DNA of 64,000 nucleotides, taken from the NCBI GenBank assembly GCA_027563935.2, contig CM050449.1, positions 43,870,507 through 43,934,506 of the forward strand, written 5' to 3'. A program made the position numbers and the translations under genes. The notes beneath the pieces were generated by a model. It saw nothing but the letters and a program-made list of their open reading frames with translations. It was not told the origin of the DNA and did no database searches. This stretch comes from Costus lasius (taxonomy: Eukaryota; Streptophyta; Magnoliopsida; Zingiberales; Costaceae). Shown in pieces: positions 22,821-35,604 of this stretch (its first letter is position 1; each line of letters begins with the position of its first letter).

Positions 22821-25014
22821 TGTTGGAAATCCCCGTGCCAATTTTAAAATTTTAATAACAGCGGAAGCGTTGGCCCGAAACAGGATAACCCTAAGAGCCA
22901 GGATCCCTTATGAGTGATCCATCGGATGTGTTAGAGTAATATACCTTTATTCGCATAATCCTAGGGGCTGGTGATGACGAAGAAGAGGCGCACAAGTGTC
23001 CGCCCTCTACAATCGTGCACACATGGACTGCTCGAGATTCTCTTCACTCCACGCCTGGTGCTAGCCTTCGGGAGGAAGATCCTGTTGCCTATGTCGCTGC
23101 CCTCTTTGCTTGCGCCATCTCCAAGATGCGCCAAAGAGATGAGAAGGGAGGAGATTGACCACAAGGAGAGGGAAGCTCTACAACTTGTGTCAATCTCATG
23201 TCTAGCCACTTTTCCTCATGGTATGCGCCCATGATGAATATCTTCTTCTCCATCAATGTAAGCACCAATCTCCCCAAGGAGATGCACTAAGATGATGAGA
23301 GGAGATACTGTAAACTCCTTTTCCTCTCCTTTCTTCTTCACATGCGCCAACTTCATGGAAGTTGCGCCCATAGAAGAAAAATCCTTCTTCATGTGCTAAT
23401 CCCTCCAAGGGATACATCATCAAAGAAGGAAAAAGACTCAAAGCCTTCTTTTGCGCCCATGGAAGAAGAAGGTGTTGCCACCATGAAGGTGGCACCACTT
23501 CTCTCTTGGAGGCACCATGGAGAAGGAGATATCATCTCCTCTTGCGCCAATCTCTCCAAAGGATGCGCCATGAAGGAAGGAAGATGCTCCAAGGTGGTTT
23601 CATGCGCCTAGATGGGATGAAACTTGTCATCCATGGAGGTAGGCGACACCTCCTTGCATGTAGTCGCCATGGAGAAGGAATTTGAGGTGTACGGCTAGGT
23701 TTTGATGAGTTGTCTTGGATTTTTGGCTAGGGCATCTTGTAATTACGAATTTTCATAATTAATAAGCACCTAGATCCATTAAAGCTTAATGGATGCGGAT
23801 CCACAACTTAAGTGATGAATATATCTAATATAAATATTCACTTAAGTTGTGCGTGGCCCCCATGACTTAAGTTGTGAATGAATATAAATATTCATTTAAT
23901 TTACTTAAGCTATGGTCCCATGTCTTGCGTTTAAATTACGTTGACAGTCAACTGGACAAATCCAATGACATTTGACAGATCGACTGGACCCAATCCATCG
24001 AGGTCAAATGTGGTCACCCGAAGGTCAACCGGGGTGAACAAAAGTTAAAACGCAACATCATCCCAAAAGATCATCTCCAACTCATCAGATGCATCTGTGA
24101 TGCATCGGACTCCCAAACTGACTCGAATCAACCAAATGACTTGATTATAGGCAACTCGATCAATACGAGATCTCGAGTGTCTAGGTGTGTGACCCTGTAG
24201 GTTCCTCAGACGTTGGCAGTGATAACCTCACATCATCACAAGCAATGAGTGGCACCTAGCAGTACATCATTGCTACCCAAGTCCTTGGAATGGAGTCGTC
24301 ATCGACATCCAATAAAACTGTGACAAGATACATGTACACTGTAGTCCTTTTGCCAGGCTGATCGTCCAAGTTGGACAAGTGTGTCACACTTGTTTATTCC
24401 AACATGAATGGTCATGACTCCATTCAGGCTTAACCTGGGTGTGGCCACACACTTTTAGTCATGCACCATGTAAGGGCTCATGGACATCAAACTTCCCCAC
24501 AGGGAAGGGACAAATTCTCTATTGGCACATTGAATCTCTCATATGGCTCAAGATATACCCAATGACAACCGTTATGACTCCCCTGTTACGCGGAGCATTA
24601 GGTTGTATCAAAGTACATCCCTTACCATATAGAGATATCAATGCCTTCAAGTCCAGGACGAGTAAATCTCTGTCACTGTGATATTTGACCTGTGACACCA
24701 AGTCAAATTCTCACGGCGGGTCGATCCAGTATATCTCCATTGATATATCCATATGCCTGCGTTGGCAACCCGTGCTGAACCAGCGCATATACTAGTCTCA
24801 AGTGCATCATAGCTGTCCCTTATCCACTATGACACTTGACCGGGGTTTATTCTTTGAGGTTAGATAGAATCTATCTCCAGGGACATTGTATATGCAAATG
24901 TACATATGACGCAGATGTACAAAAGGCATAACAACGACTATGCCAGGATGTATATCACAAATGAATGTGTCTCATATCGGACCAGCCACAGGTCCTAGGG
25001 CATATACACCAACA
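22821..25014 (-). repeat. Copia A 5' LTR
   Basis: 2194 bases from TGTTGGAAATCC to ATACACCAACA, directly followed by the TSD CTTTC. Serves as the uninterrupted reference for the low-side LTR. Confidence 0.9.
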
Positions 25015-25184
25015 CTTTCAACCAATTGATTATATTTGGACTCTTGAATTTCATCCCTAAAAATAATGCCATAGGGATTTGGTGGTGAAGAGGATGTAAC
25101 TGGTCCTTTTCCTCTTTTCTTTGAAACAACTTGCTTAAGCTTAGGTGTCATGAGTGAACTAAGTTGCACTTTAGATTTCAACAC
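25015..25184 (-). pseudogene. Athila ORF1 protein, N-terminal part
   Basis: An open frame (MLKSKVQLSSLMTPKLKQV...) that reaches the TSD in the correct phase to continue at 14219 across copia A. It is basic, with KKRGK near residues 23-27 that could act in nucleic acid binding or nuclear import. Start taken as the first ATG after the spacer; a longer N terminus cannot be excluded. Confidence 0.55.
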
Positions 25185-26250
25185 AATATAGCAAAGTATA
25201 GCACTCTAATCATACTTCCAACATGAAAAACAATACTCATTAAGCATTATAGGAGCAAAAATTAACTGATATGCATGCTTGAACTCAAAGATTCAGTTAA
25301 AGATGAAAGGGGCGAAATGTGAACTGTGAAAACTCAGCACATCTACTCATTTGAACTCCGAATCATTACCAAATCTCTTGAACTAAACAAGGAAGGTACG
25401 CCTATCATCTAAGAAGTAAATGGAAGCAAGAATCTCTGAAAACGACCAAGTATCAGAGAGAAATGAACAAAAGGGGCGAAATCGCGTGAAAACTTGCCAA
25501 AACAGAGAAATCGGTGAAGAGAGTACTAGATCGGCGGTAAAAACCGAAAAGGAAGGGTCGCCGGCAAGCTCTGATGGTCGGAGATGGTCTGGAGATGGAG
25601 GTCGGCGCGAGAACGAGGGAGAAAACCTAAAACACGGCCCAGAAAACCCTAAAAAATGGCACAGGAATCGTGTCCAAAAACAGACTTACGGCTGTAAAAA
25701 TGTTTACGGCAGTGCCGTATTCTGGTGAAATTGAAAAACACGGGCCGTAAAACGAATACGGTAGCACCGTAATTTCGTCCCAACTCTCGGGTCGAAAAAC
25801 GTCCCTAATTACGGTACCATGAAAAAGTTTACGGTACCGCCGTAATATTCAGAAAACTCTCGGGTCAAAAACCTATAGCAAATACGGTACAACAAAAATG
25901 TTTACGGCAGTGCCGTAAAATTTAAAAATATATATATATATTTTTATATATACTGAAAATATATAAAAAATTCAGCTCGAAAATACAGCACTGTGAAAAT
26001 CATCACAGTAGTGCCGTAAAAGCAATGAAACTCTCTGCTCGATTTTGGACACAAAATACGGTATTGTGAAAATACCTACGGCAGTGTTGTAATCTTATCA
26101 AAACTTTTTGGTCGAAATTGACAGGAGTTATGGTACCATAATGTACATTACGGTAGTGCCGTAATTTGCGCCAAGACTTGCTTACCTATAAAAATAAAAG
26201 AAAAATTAGTTCTAAGAGCAAAAGTAAAAATAAAGTGAAAAAAACTAAAG
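25185..26250. repeat. Spacer before ORF1 with near-palindrome array
   Basis: Non-coding spacer between the pol tail and ORF1. From about 25670 to 26170 it holds some seven units of about 60-70 bases: a core like TTACGGCAGTGCCGTAA, then a 'aactctcgggtcgaaaaac'-like segment. The cores match those in the LTRs but the surrounding sequence differs, so this is not simply an LTR fragment. It includes a short (AT)n run at about 25930-25950. Confidence 0.75.
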
Positions 26251-26640
26251 TTAGAAAGCTTGGGTTGCCTCCCAAGAAGCGCTAATTTAGAGGTCTTTAG
26301 CTTGACCCTTTTGCACTCAGTTCTGATTCTGATTTCTTCAATTTCCACTCTGATTTTTCTTTGATTTGAGCATCTCTTTGAATCACATAAGGCTCAGTCC
26401 TGAAATAGTGTCCAAATTTACTCAAAATCTTCTTTCCTTTATCAACTAATCTAGAGCCTCTTCTTTTTCTTCTTCTTCTTCTCAAAATTTTGATGTCCTT
26501 TCTCCTGTAATCCTCTATCAATATCTTCAAAAAAATTGTCAGTTTTACTATTAGGGGATTCATCAAATAAATTACAAACATCAATGACAACATCATCAAC
26601 TATGTCAACACTACAACACGATCCAGAATATGATAGTTTA
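26251..26640 (-). pseudogene. Athila pol remnant with RT, RNase H and integrase deleted
   Basis: After the protease the frame continues for a lysine-rich stretch (KKKKKKKRL at about 26460) and within 300 bases reaches a segment encoding LALLGRQPK, which normally lies downstream of integrase in Athila-like elements. The catalytic RT, RNase H and integrase domains, normally more than 2.5 kb, are missing. The deletion point lies within about 26320-26480. Confidence 0.6.
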
Positions 26641-27060
26641 TTCAAAGAATCAGCAAGATCAAATTCAATTACTTTTTCACAAATATCAAAAGTGATTTTT
26701 CCTTTTTTAACATCTATATGTGCTCCAACAGTAGCTAAAAAGGGTCTACCAAGAATTATGGGATTTTTTATGATTTTCTTCCATGTCGAGGACTACAAAA
26801 TCAGCAGGTATGAAAAATTCACCTACCTTGATTGGAACATTCTCTAGAATACCTATCGGATACTTTACCGAGCTGTCAGCGAGCTGCAAAGATATGGATG
26901 TGGGTTTAAGCTCTCCAATGTCCAGCTTCCTGCAAATAGATAAAGGCATTAGGTTTACACTGGCACCTAAATCACATAAGGCTCGATCAAAAGCCATGCT
27001 TCCAATTGAACAAGGTACAGAGAAACTACCTGGATCCTTCAGTTTTGGTGGCAATTTATT
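26641..27060 (-). pseudogene. Athila protease domain
   Basis: Contains LCDLGASVNLMPLSI, the active-site motif of Athila aspartic protease (D-LGAS), preceded by KLPPKLKDPGSFSVPC. The downstream RPFLATVGAHIDVKKG segment (26690-26750) is in another frame, so a small frameshift lies near 26746. Upstream an in-frame TAG at 27060-27062 separates it from gag; it looks like a CAG (Gln) codon changed by one base. Confidence 0.75.
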
Positions 27061-28689
27061 CTAGATAATAGCACTACAATCTTCAGTTAATGCCATAGTA
27101 CCATAGTCCTCAATTTTTCTTTTGTTGGACCAGATCTCTTTCAAGAATTTAGCATATGATGGCATTTGAGATATAGCTTCAGTAAAAGGAATATTAATGT
27201 AAAGCTTTTTCAACACTTCAAGAAATTTGCCAAATTGTTTATCTAGTTTTGCTTGCACTAACCTTTGTGTAAAGGGTATAGGTGACCTATAAGTTGGAGG
27301 TAAATTAGGTTTAGAATCATCTTTCTCACATGGCACATCCCCTTTTGGTTCATCACCCTTTTGAGGTGGCAAACTAGCTTGGGTTGGTTCATGCTCAGAA
27401 GATTTTTCTAACTCTAATTCATCATCATGATCATCATTAGGCTCTTTTTCATTGTTCACAATTTTCCTTTGGGCTCCTCTAATTGTCTCCCACTTCTAGT
27501 GATGATAGCATTACAGTGCTCCCTAGGGTTCAACTCAGGTTTAGCAAGTAATTTTCCAGGGGTCTGTAAGAACTACTAGCTTGTTGTGCTATTTGATTTT
27601 CTAAGATTTTGTTGTGGGCTGCTAATGATTCTACTTGAGAAGCTAATTGACTAACCATTCCCTTAAGATCTTCAATTTCTTTACTTTGATTTTGATTGAA
27701 CTTATTTTGATTAGTCATGAACTTTTCTAGCATGGACTCAATGTTTGAATTCTGATTTGAGTTTTGACTTTGATTTTGATTTTGTTGGAACCCTCTATTT
27801 TCAGTTTGTCCCCCTGCATTGTTGTTGTTCTTCCAAGATAAGTTGGGGTGATTTCTCCATCCAGGGTTGTAGGTACTAGCATAGGGATTATTGTTTCTAC
27901 CTTGATTGTAATTCCCTAATGCATTGACATGTTCACTATCCTGACTAGCAATGACTTTACAATCTTCAGAGACATGACCATTGTTACCACATATATCACA
28001 AACAATAGATGAAGAAATAACAGTAGTTTGCATCTTAAAGGAATCAAATCTGTTACACAAAGAGTCTACCTTCTCTGCCAAGGTGCGCCAACCATCACTT
28101 TCATTCTTACCTTGTGAAGGTTTATAAAGTACTCCTCTCTCTGAAGTCCACTGGTTATGATTCAAAGCCATTTCCCCCAGCAATTTGAAAGCATCATCAA
28201 TGGTTTTGCTCATCAGAGCTCCTCCTGCAGCAGCATCAACAGTTAGTCTGGTATTATAAAGTAAACCATTGTAAAAAGTATGAATTAAAACCCAGTTTTC
28301 AATGCCATGGTGAAGACACTACCGTTGTAAATCATTGAATCGCTCCCATGCCTCACTAAAAGATTCACCATCCCTCTGTGCAAAGCTTGAAATCTGGTTT
28401 CTCATTTGGATGGTCTTGGTTGGTGGAAAATATTTCATCAAGAAGGCATTGGACAATTGCTCCCATGTGGTGAAGGTACCGGTAGGTTGTGCTTGAAGCC
28501 AAGATCGTGCTCGGTCCCTAAGAGAAAAAGGAAACAATCTCAAATTTAATGCATCGTTAGAAACTCCATTATCTTAACTGTATCACAAAGTTTAAGAAAC
28601 AAAGAAAGGTGTTGGTTAGGATCTTCAAGAGGAGATCCTTCAAACTGGTTCTGTTGAATCATGGATAAGAAAGCAGGCTAGATTTCGAA
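27061..28689 (-). pseudogene. Athila gag, main part
   Basis: In element order: a matrix/capsid-like region with RLFPFSLRDRARSWLQ and TTWEQLSNAFLMKYFPP (28543-28320), then a segment in which a frame break lies near 28214-28318, then a CCHC zinc knuckle CDICGNNGHVSEDC (about 27965-28006) and a Q/N-rich region, then an acidic linker and QRLVQAKLDKQFGKFLEVLKKL. Gag forms the particle and packages RNA. There are at least two breaks (near 28214-28318 and 27460-27530) and a stop near 28680, so it is not functional as it stands. The first residues lie beyond copia B at 36801-36888. Confidence 0.8.
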
Positions 28690-29142
28690 GTTGTTGTTGG
28701 GAAACCCCAGGGATTTAAAAATTTCTATAGACAAGCACAGTGGAAGCAATCCCCGAAACAGGCCAGTCCCAAAAACCCAAAAGATCGAGCCATGCGAGGG
28801 AATCGACATGGTGAGTAGGAGATGATACCTTGCAGCGTAGATAAAGGATGCGATGCAGACGCCCAAATATTCGCCCTCTGCAGTCTCGCACACAGCCACC
28901 GCTCGAGTTCTCTTCTTCCACGCCCGATGCTAGCCTCGGGAAGAAGATCCATGCCCCTGGGAGACTTCCTCAAGATCTTGTGCCACCCACACAGTGAATG
29001 CGCCAAGAGGAGTAGAAGGATGGAAGATTGCTGCCAAGGTCCAACCTTGCAGCTGCCCATAGGAAAGGGAAGAAGAGAGGAGGCGCCTGGGAGAATTTCT
29101 TCCAAAAGACCAAGTGTCGGCGCCAACTCCTCTCCCCCTCTT

Positions 29143-29150
29143 CTTTTATA
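29143..29150 (-). promoter_or_regulatory. Copia B 3' LTR TATA box
   Basis: Minus sense TATAAAAG in a GC-richer context; the identical site is present in the 5' LTR at 35389-35396. The GGCCCA array lies immediately upstream in element sense. Confidence 0.6.
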
Positions 29151-29359
29151 GAAAACATGGTGACCCTTGGAATTCCACTGAGACCTTTGGAATTCCGCAA
29201 TTAATCTCTGAACTAATTCGCCATTAATTATAAAATTAAATTCAGAATTAAATTCAACATTAATCTCAGAATTAATTACAGAATTAAATGTAGGATTTAA
29301 TTCCCAGAATTAAATACAACATTTAATTCACCATGATGTCTATTGGGCCAGGCAACTTA

Positions 29360-29575
29360 TTACCATGAGCTATTGGACCTGACGGCCCATTGGGCCTCAA
29401 GGCCCATTAGGCCTTACGCCCCAGTTGGGCTTTTCGCCTATTGGGTTTAGAGGCCCATTAGTCCATGCACCATGCTTAGACTTCATTTGCCCATTTGGCC
29501 CAAATGGCCTATTGGGCCCATTTAGCCCATTTGGCCCATTTGGCCTACTGGGCCCATTTGGCCCATCTGACCCAA
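29360..29575. repeat. GGCCCA/TGGGCC array in copia B 3' LTR
   Basis: More than a dozen GGCCCA, TGGGCC or one-base variants in about 215 bases, often as GGCCCATTTGGCCC. The spacing is irregular around 9-12 bases. TGGGCC/GGCCCA is the plant 'site II' element bound by TCP factors. The array makes an artificial GPNGPSRPNGPNG frame on the minus strand. Confidence 0.8.
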
Positions 29576-30528
29576 AAATGAAGTTAGCTCCAATATGTCC
29601 CTTCCATCTCATCAGGCACAATGGCGCTGATGGATTCTCCCAAACAGATCCGAGTTGCTACCCGATCAATACGAGAACCTGAGTTTCAAGTTGTGCAACC
29701 CTGTAGGTTCCTCTGACGTTGGCAGTGATTAACTCAGGTCATCACAAGCAGTGAGTGGCACCTAGCAGTGCAACACTTCTACCCAAGTCTTCGGAATGGA
29801 TATCAGCATCGACATCCCCATCATCGCAACAAGATACCGATGCATTACAGTCTCTTTCCCAAACTGATATCCGATTCGATAAAGTGTGTCACCACTTTGT
29901 TTTCACCCAATCTCATGGTCACGACTAAATCAGGCTTTCACCTGGGTGTGGCCACACACTTTCAGTCATGCAACTATAGGGGGGCCCCGTGGATATCAAC
30001 CTTCCCGCAAGAAGGGGCAAATCCTATGTTTGTCCATTGATCTTCTCATATGGGTCATGACATACCCAATGACAACTGTTATGACCCCTCTGCTATGGCG
30101 AGACGTTAGGTTGTATCAAAGCATATCGCTAGCCATATAGAAGACTCAATGACCTCAAGTCAAGGGATCAATGCATCTCCTATCACTTGTGAGCTTAACT
30201 CATGACACCAAGTTAGCGCCTCACAGCGGGTCAGTCCAGTATATCCACCACTGATATACCCATATGTCTGCATTCGCACCCCATGCCTAACCAGCCCATA
30301 TACCAGTCTCACATGTACTAGAGATGTCCCTTATCCACTCAGGTACTCGACTGGGGACACACCGTTTGAGCATAGATACAATCTGTCTCTAGGGACATTA
30401 TTATCCATGTAAATAATCGCAGATGTAAACATAGCATAATAACGACAATGCTAGAATGATATATTAAATATTAAAGTCAAGTAGTACAAGATGGACTAAC
30501 AACAGGTCCAAGGGCATAGACACCAACA

Positions 30529-30543
30529 ATCTCCCACTTGCAC
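30529..30543 (-). other. Copia B polypurine tract
   Basis: Minus sense CAAGTGGGAGAT directly before the 3' LTR, the same tract as in element A. Confidence 0.8.
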
Positions 30544-31357
30544 TTAGACTTAGTTGTTGAGAAATGTCAACCCCATGTCCCTCGTATGACCAACACGCTT
30601 CTGCTGTGCCAAAGCTATGGTCAGTGGGTCTACCAGATTGCTATCTGTGTCAACTCTGCTTATCTTGACATCACCTCTACCAATGATCTCCCAGATCAGG
30701 TGAAATCTACTGAGTATGTGTTTGAATTTTTGATGAGACCGTGGTTCTTTGCCTATGCCATCGCTTTATTGTTGTCACAATGGATCTCAATTGGATCCAC
30801 AGCAGTTGGAACCACATGAAGTTCAGAAGTGAACTTCCTTATCCAAACGGCTTCTTTGGCTGCCTCAGAAGCAATGACATACTCAGCCTCGGTCGTAGAA
30901 TCAACTACAATGGATTGCTTAGAGCTCTCTCAACTCATAGCACCTCCACTCAATCTGAACATATAGCCTATCTACGATCTTAAGTCATCAAGGTCTGACT
31001 GGAACGATGCCTAAGTGTAGCCCTAAACACTGAGCTCTTCCTGTCCCCAAAGACCAATAACAAATCTTTAGTTCTTCTCAGATACTTTAGAATGTTTTTT
31101 ACAGCCACCCAGTACTGCAGACCTAGATTAGATTGGTATCAGCTGGTTATGCTCCTAGTATAAGCCACGTCTGGTCTAGTACATAACATTGCATACATGA
31201 TCGAACCTACTGCCGAAGCATAGGGCACTCGACTCATGTCGTCCCTCTCAGCCTGTGTCGCGGGACACTAGCTCTTGGAGAGAATAAGGCCATATCTCAC
31301 TAGAATGTATCCTTTCTTGGATTGCTCTAAGTTGAACCTCTCTAGGACCTTATCAAT
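30544..31357 (-). pseudogene. Copia B RNase H and RT end, degenerate
   Basis: DNA similarity to the RNase H region of E (49480-49860) can be traced, for example the segment at 31140-31260 that corresponds to the CTRPDVAYE and GSIMYAM region. No long open frame survives. It is followed in element order by the PPT. Confidence 0.5.
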
Positions 31358-32784
31358 TTAAGTACTCTGACTAAGGGCTAGGAGCTTCTTGGATCTATCC
31401 CGGTAGATCCTCACGCCTAGGATATAGGCAGCCTCCCCTAAGTCTTTCATCTCAAAACACTTCCCCAACCATGTCTTCACAGCTTGAAGACTAAGGATGT
31501 CATTTTCGATGAGTAGTATGTCGTCGACATATAAGACCAGAAATGTCACCAAGCTCCCACTGAATTTTCTGTATACACAGGCGTCATCTTCACTCTTAAT
31601 AAAGTCGTAATCTCTTACTGCCTCATCAAATCGAAGATTCCAACTTCGAGATGCTTGCTAGAATCCTGACATTTGACATAAGCCTCACATCCCCAAACTT
31701 TGATAAAGGAGAGATTCGGGCGTCTCCCACTCCATACCTTGTACGGAATCTTGGAGACACTCTTGAATGGAACATTATTTAGTATGAGAGAAGCTGTCTC
31801 AAGTGCATGACCCCAAAACGAAGGTGGGAGAGTTGCATGACTCATCATAGATCGAACCATGTCCAACAAAGTTCGATTTCTCCTCTCAGACACACCATTC
31901 CATTGAGGTGTTCCAGGAGGAGTGAGTTGGGAAAGAATCCCACACTCTCTAAGATAGTCAACAAACTCACCGCTCAGGTACTCTCGACCACGATCTGATC
32001 GAAGAGTCCTAATAGATCTACCAAGCTGGTTCTCAACTTCATGTCTGAACTCCTTGAATTTCTCAAAGGATTCGGACTTATGTCTTATCAAATAGACATA
32101 ACCATATCTATTGAAATCATCAGTAAATATGATGAAGTAGTTGTACCCTCCTCTGGCTTGTTTACTGAATGGCCCACACACATCACTATGTATGAGATCC
32201 AACAAACCTCCTGCCCTCTCACCAATCTTGGTGAAGGGCACTTTTGTCATCTTCCCTAATAAACAAGGCTCACAAGTATCAAACTCCTCCAAGGAGGTTG
32301 AATCTGACAATCCATTTGCATGGAGTTGTTGAACCACTCAGTTTATATGGGTTAATCGATAATGCCAAAGGTACGCACCAACTGAACCACTCAGTTTGAT
32401 CCTTTTATGATTTATGTTACAAATAGAGTTATCCATGTCCAAGACATATAATCCATTGCTCGAGGTACCCTTCCCATAAAACACATTTGCAAATGAAAAA
32501 GAACAAGAGTCCTCTTTTATTTCAAATTTAAATCCTTTCCTTGCCAAGTAAGGAATAGATATAATATTTTTGGTAAGGGAAGGTACATAGTAGCAATGAT
32601 CTAATTCTAACTGAAGTCTGGAAGGCAAGGAGAGCGTCAAAAGTCCTACGGCAATAGCAGCAACTCGTGCTCCATTTCCAACTCGTAGGTCAATCTCTCC
32701 AGGCTGCACCGATCTACTTATCTTGAGCCCTTGCATATTTGTACAAATATGAGCTCTGCATGTGGTATCCAATACCCATGACAT
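31358..32784 (-). pseudogene. Copia B pol: protease end, integrase, partial RT
   Basis: 32784-32338 encodes the protease active site WVLDT (last part of a copia D-T/S-G motif) and GEIDLRVGNGARV, ending in a stop. 32337-31680 is integrase: CEPCLLGK zinc-binding cysteines, D at LIHSDVCGP, D at LRSDRGREY and E at NGVSERRNRT (the DDE triad). At about 31630 the frame jumps from WGCEAYV directly to the RT region; 31552-31358 holds LVLYVDDILL, the YVDD catalytic motif. The N-terminal RT is deleted, so the element was non-autonomous. Confidence 0.8.
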
Positions 32785-34927
32785 AGAAGTAGAAAGGTTG
32801 ACTTCGGTAACATAAATACCTGAGCCAGAAGATGAAGCCTTGCTTCTCTTCTCCCTATTCTGAAGTCACACTATGTCAATCATGTGAGTTGGCACTTCAC
32901 ATGAATAGCACCTATTGTTCCTGATCTTTTCCATCTTTATCTCCAATGTTTTAGTTAAGCCTATCGGCTGAACACATGGAATGTTTACTTTCGGAGGGTT
33001 GAGCCCAACCAATTAATCGAAGAGCTGCCTTAGTTATAAATAATCACAGAAGCACTCTTCCAATCATATTGCCCTCATAATTCAGGCGATAAGTTGGTTA
33101 GCATCAAATTAGCAACCTCCAAAGTATCTGTCTGATGCATATTAAAAGCATCCTACTCAGCCGCTGAGGCCGAGCATGGAAGTGGCTCAAGAATAGGCTG
33201 CTCAAGGACATATAGCTTCCTCTCGAGCTTGAGGACCATCCTCAAGTTCCGATATCAGTCTATTAAGTTGGTCCAACCAACTTATCCTTTTCCAGGACAT
33301 AGATCGCAATAACCATCTGCTATTGTTTGTAGCCATTTATCTACAATAACCAAGAGAGCAGATTTGTACGACTTCGATCATTTAATCTGGACTTGCATTA
33401 AATGATCATGGCTCCCACTATTTTAATTGAATTGACAACTCACAAAGTCAATCGGGAAATCCAAGATTTCCTAGTGAGATAGGATCCTTGTTCCTCACAC
33501 GGCCTTGCATCCCGCTAGGGCAGGATGTACTGCACCAGGTGACGCATGTATCCCAAGGTAGGCACGCCGGCCAATTGCAACTTGGCAATTCCCCTTCTCA
33601 AGACAGTTCAAACATTTGTGCCCAGCTAGGGCTGGAACAACACAAAACCCTAACTTCTCGAGGCTGCCTCTAGAGTTCCATCATGTGGCCACCACATATG
33701 AAAAACTAGTCAAGTCCATTCTAACCATTATGCCCAGGGCCAACGAATTCCTTGCAAAGGCGCGTCTAGGATTTTAAGTGGACTAGGGAAAACATTGTCA
33801 CCGCATGCCTCCTAAAGATAGATGGGTGTGTCCACTAGGGTGGAAACAATGCACAGCACCTTCGAAATATAGTTTGACGAGGGCTACGCGTCAGAAGGCT
33901 ATTTCAGACTTGATATTATTTTGTGGATTTTTGAGGTCTCATCCTCTTAGTTTTATCTTTTGTCTAACATTACAGGCATGCAATCCTATAGTGATAACAA
34001 AACGATAAAACACATCCAGGCATGCTTTTGCAGAAAAGGAAAGTAGAAAACAAGCGATGTGGTCATTGCTTAATCAACACATTGAACCATCACATGCCAA
34101 AGGATGTTCAATGCTTGACCTAGGTGACAAGTGTGGCTTCAAGGTCCTCCACACCAAGGCATAGCACACAAACCCAAGGGTTCGGCCAAGACCTTGATGG
34201 CTCCCGTATGCATGATGCGCCATCATGCTTATGCCAAGAGGGATAGCACACAAACCCTAAGGTTTGGCCAAGCCCTTACTTGCGCCACTAAGCAAGATGC
34301 GCCATCATGGTTGATGCGCCAGGATGCAATCTCGAAGAGGGATGCGCCCTTAATCTTCTTTGTATGTTTACAAAATAAAAAGAAAAAATGGCACGCATGC
34401 CTTACACAGAATACATCATAGGCATACAAGGGGCTTGACTATGACCACAACACGATGCACAATCATCTCATGCTTTTCTGTATGCTCAAGAAAATATAAA
34501 ACTTGAGTTTTAGTTTCTTAGAAAACATGTCTTTCAACCTCAACGTCCGTTCACAAATATAGGATTTTTCGTTTCTCTCGGGAGTCTACAAGTGGCGAAT
34601 GCATGCTCCAAGCACGCTTGCCGCCTACCCTTGCAATCCTTAACCTGCCAAGATTAGGACAATCACCATGCCCCATAATCTTCGACAAGTCCCACACAAT
34701 AGGTCTATCCTACATGCGTGGGGAGAAATTAATTCTCTCACATATGGGTCTATCCCACTATGTGAAGAAAGCAAAAAACTAAAGAGATCGAATAGATGTT
34801 AGGAATGAAAAACATACAATTTTTCCTACTTAGAAAAACTCATGTGCATATGCAAATTTTTGAAAAATTTCAGATGGCATGTGAGCATACAATCAAAGCA
34901 CAAAACACCGTTCGAGTTCAGAAGTTG
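32785..34927 (-). other. Copia B gag remnant and leader
   Basis: 32785-33400 retains scattered similarity to gag (a knuckle remnant near 32885-32915 and a leader-proximal coding start near 33300). 33470-34010 is the leader core shared with A, D and E, with hairpins at 33509-33526 and 33831-33844. The remainder to the PBS is non-coding; 'gcgcca' words are frequent. Confidence 0.55.
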
Positions 34928-34939
34928 GCTCTGATACCA
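34928..34939 (-). other. Copia B PBS
   Basis: Minus sense TGGTATCAGAGC, complementary to initiator tRNA-Met, one base from the 5' LTR. Confidence 0.9.
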
Positions 34940-35388
34940 CTGTTGGGAAACCCCGGGGATTTAAAAATTTTTACAGACAAGCACAGTGGAAGCAATCCCC
35001 GAAACAGGCCAGTCCCAAAAACCCAGAAGATCGAGTCATGCGAGGGAATCGACACGGTGAGTAGGAGATGATACCTTGCAGCGTAGATAAAGGATGCGAT
35101 GCAGGCACCCAAATGTTCGCCCTCTGCAGTCTCGCACAAAGCCGACGCTCGAGTTCTCTTCTTCCACGCCCGGTGCTAACCTCAGGAAGAAGATCCATGC
35201 CCCTGGGAGACTTCCTCAAGATCTTGCGCCACCCACGCAGTGAATGTGCCAAGAGGAGTAGAAGGATGGAAGAATGCTGCCAAGGTCCAACCTTGCAGCT
35301 GCCCAAAGGAGAGGGAAGAAGAGAGGAGGCGCCTGGGAGAATTTCTTCCAAAAGACCAAGTGTCGGCGCCAACTCCTCTCCCCCTCTT

Positions 35389-35396
35389 CTTTTATA
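35389..35396 (-). promoter_or_regulatory. Copia B 5' LTR TATA box
   Basis: Minus sense TATAAAAG, the promoter copy that would drive the element. The GGCCCA array lies just upstream in transcription sense. Confidence 0.6.
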
Positions 35397-35604
35397 GAAA
35401 ACATGGTGACCCTTGGAATTCCATTAAGACCTTTGGAATTCCATAATTAATCTCAGAATTAATTCACCATTAATTATAAAATTAAATTCAGAATTAAATT
35501 CAACATTAATCTCAGAATTAATTACAGAATTAAATGCAGGATTTAATTCCCAAAATTAAATACAACATTTAATTCACCATGATGTCTATTGGGCCAGGCA
35601 ACTT

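Larger units (their letters stand above)
14220..25014 (-). mobile_element. Copia element A
   Basis: A complete insertion inside Athila ORF1, flanked by CTTTC (14215-14219 and 25015-25019). LTRs of about 2.18 kb (low one interrupted by a solo LTR), a PPT at 18073, a PBS at 22809-22819 and a decayed internal region. The two LTRs differ at about 4 of the first 105 bases by eye, plus a small indel near 14615. Confidence 0.85.
28695..30528 (-). repeat. Copia B 3' LTR
   Basis: 1834 bases from TGTTGGGAAACC to ACACCAACA. Contains a TATA box (29143-29150, minus sense TATAAAAG), an AATTAAAT-rich block (29195-29330) and a GGCCCA-rich array (29360-29575). Confidence 0.9.

Noticed and set aside
29397..29682. 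Collagen-like GPNGPSRPNGPNG protein (also at 35643-35949)
   Set aside because: It is translated from the GGCCCA array of the copia B LTR in either direction; there is no start context or conservation beyond the repeat.
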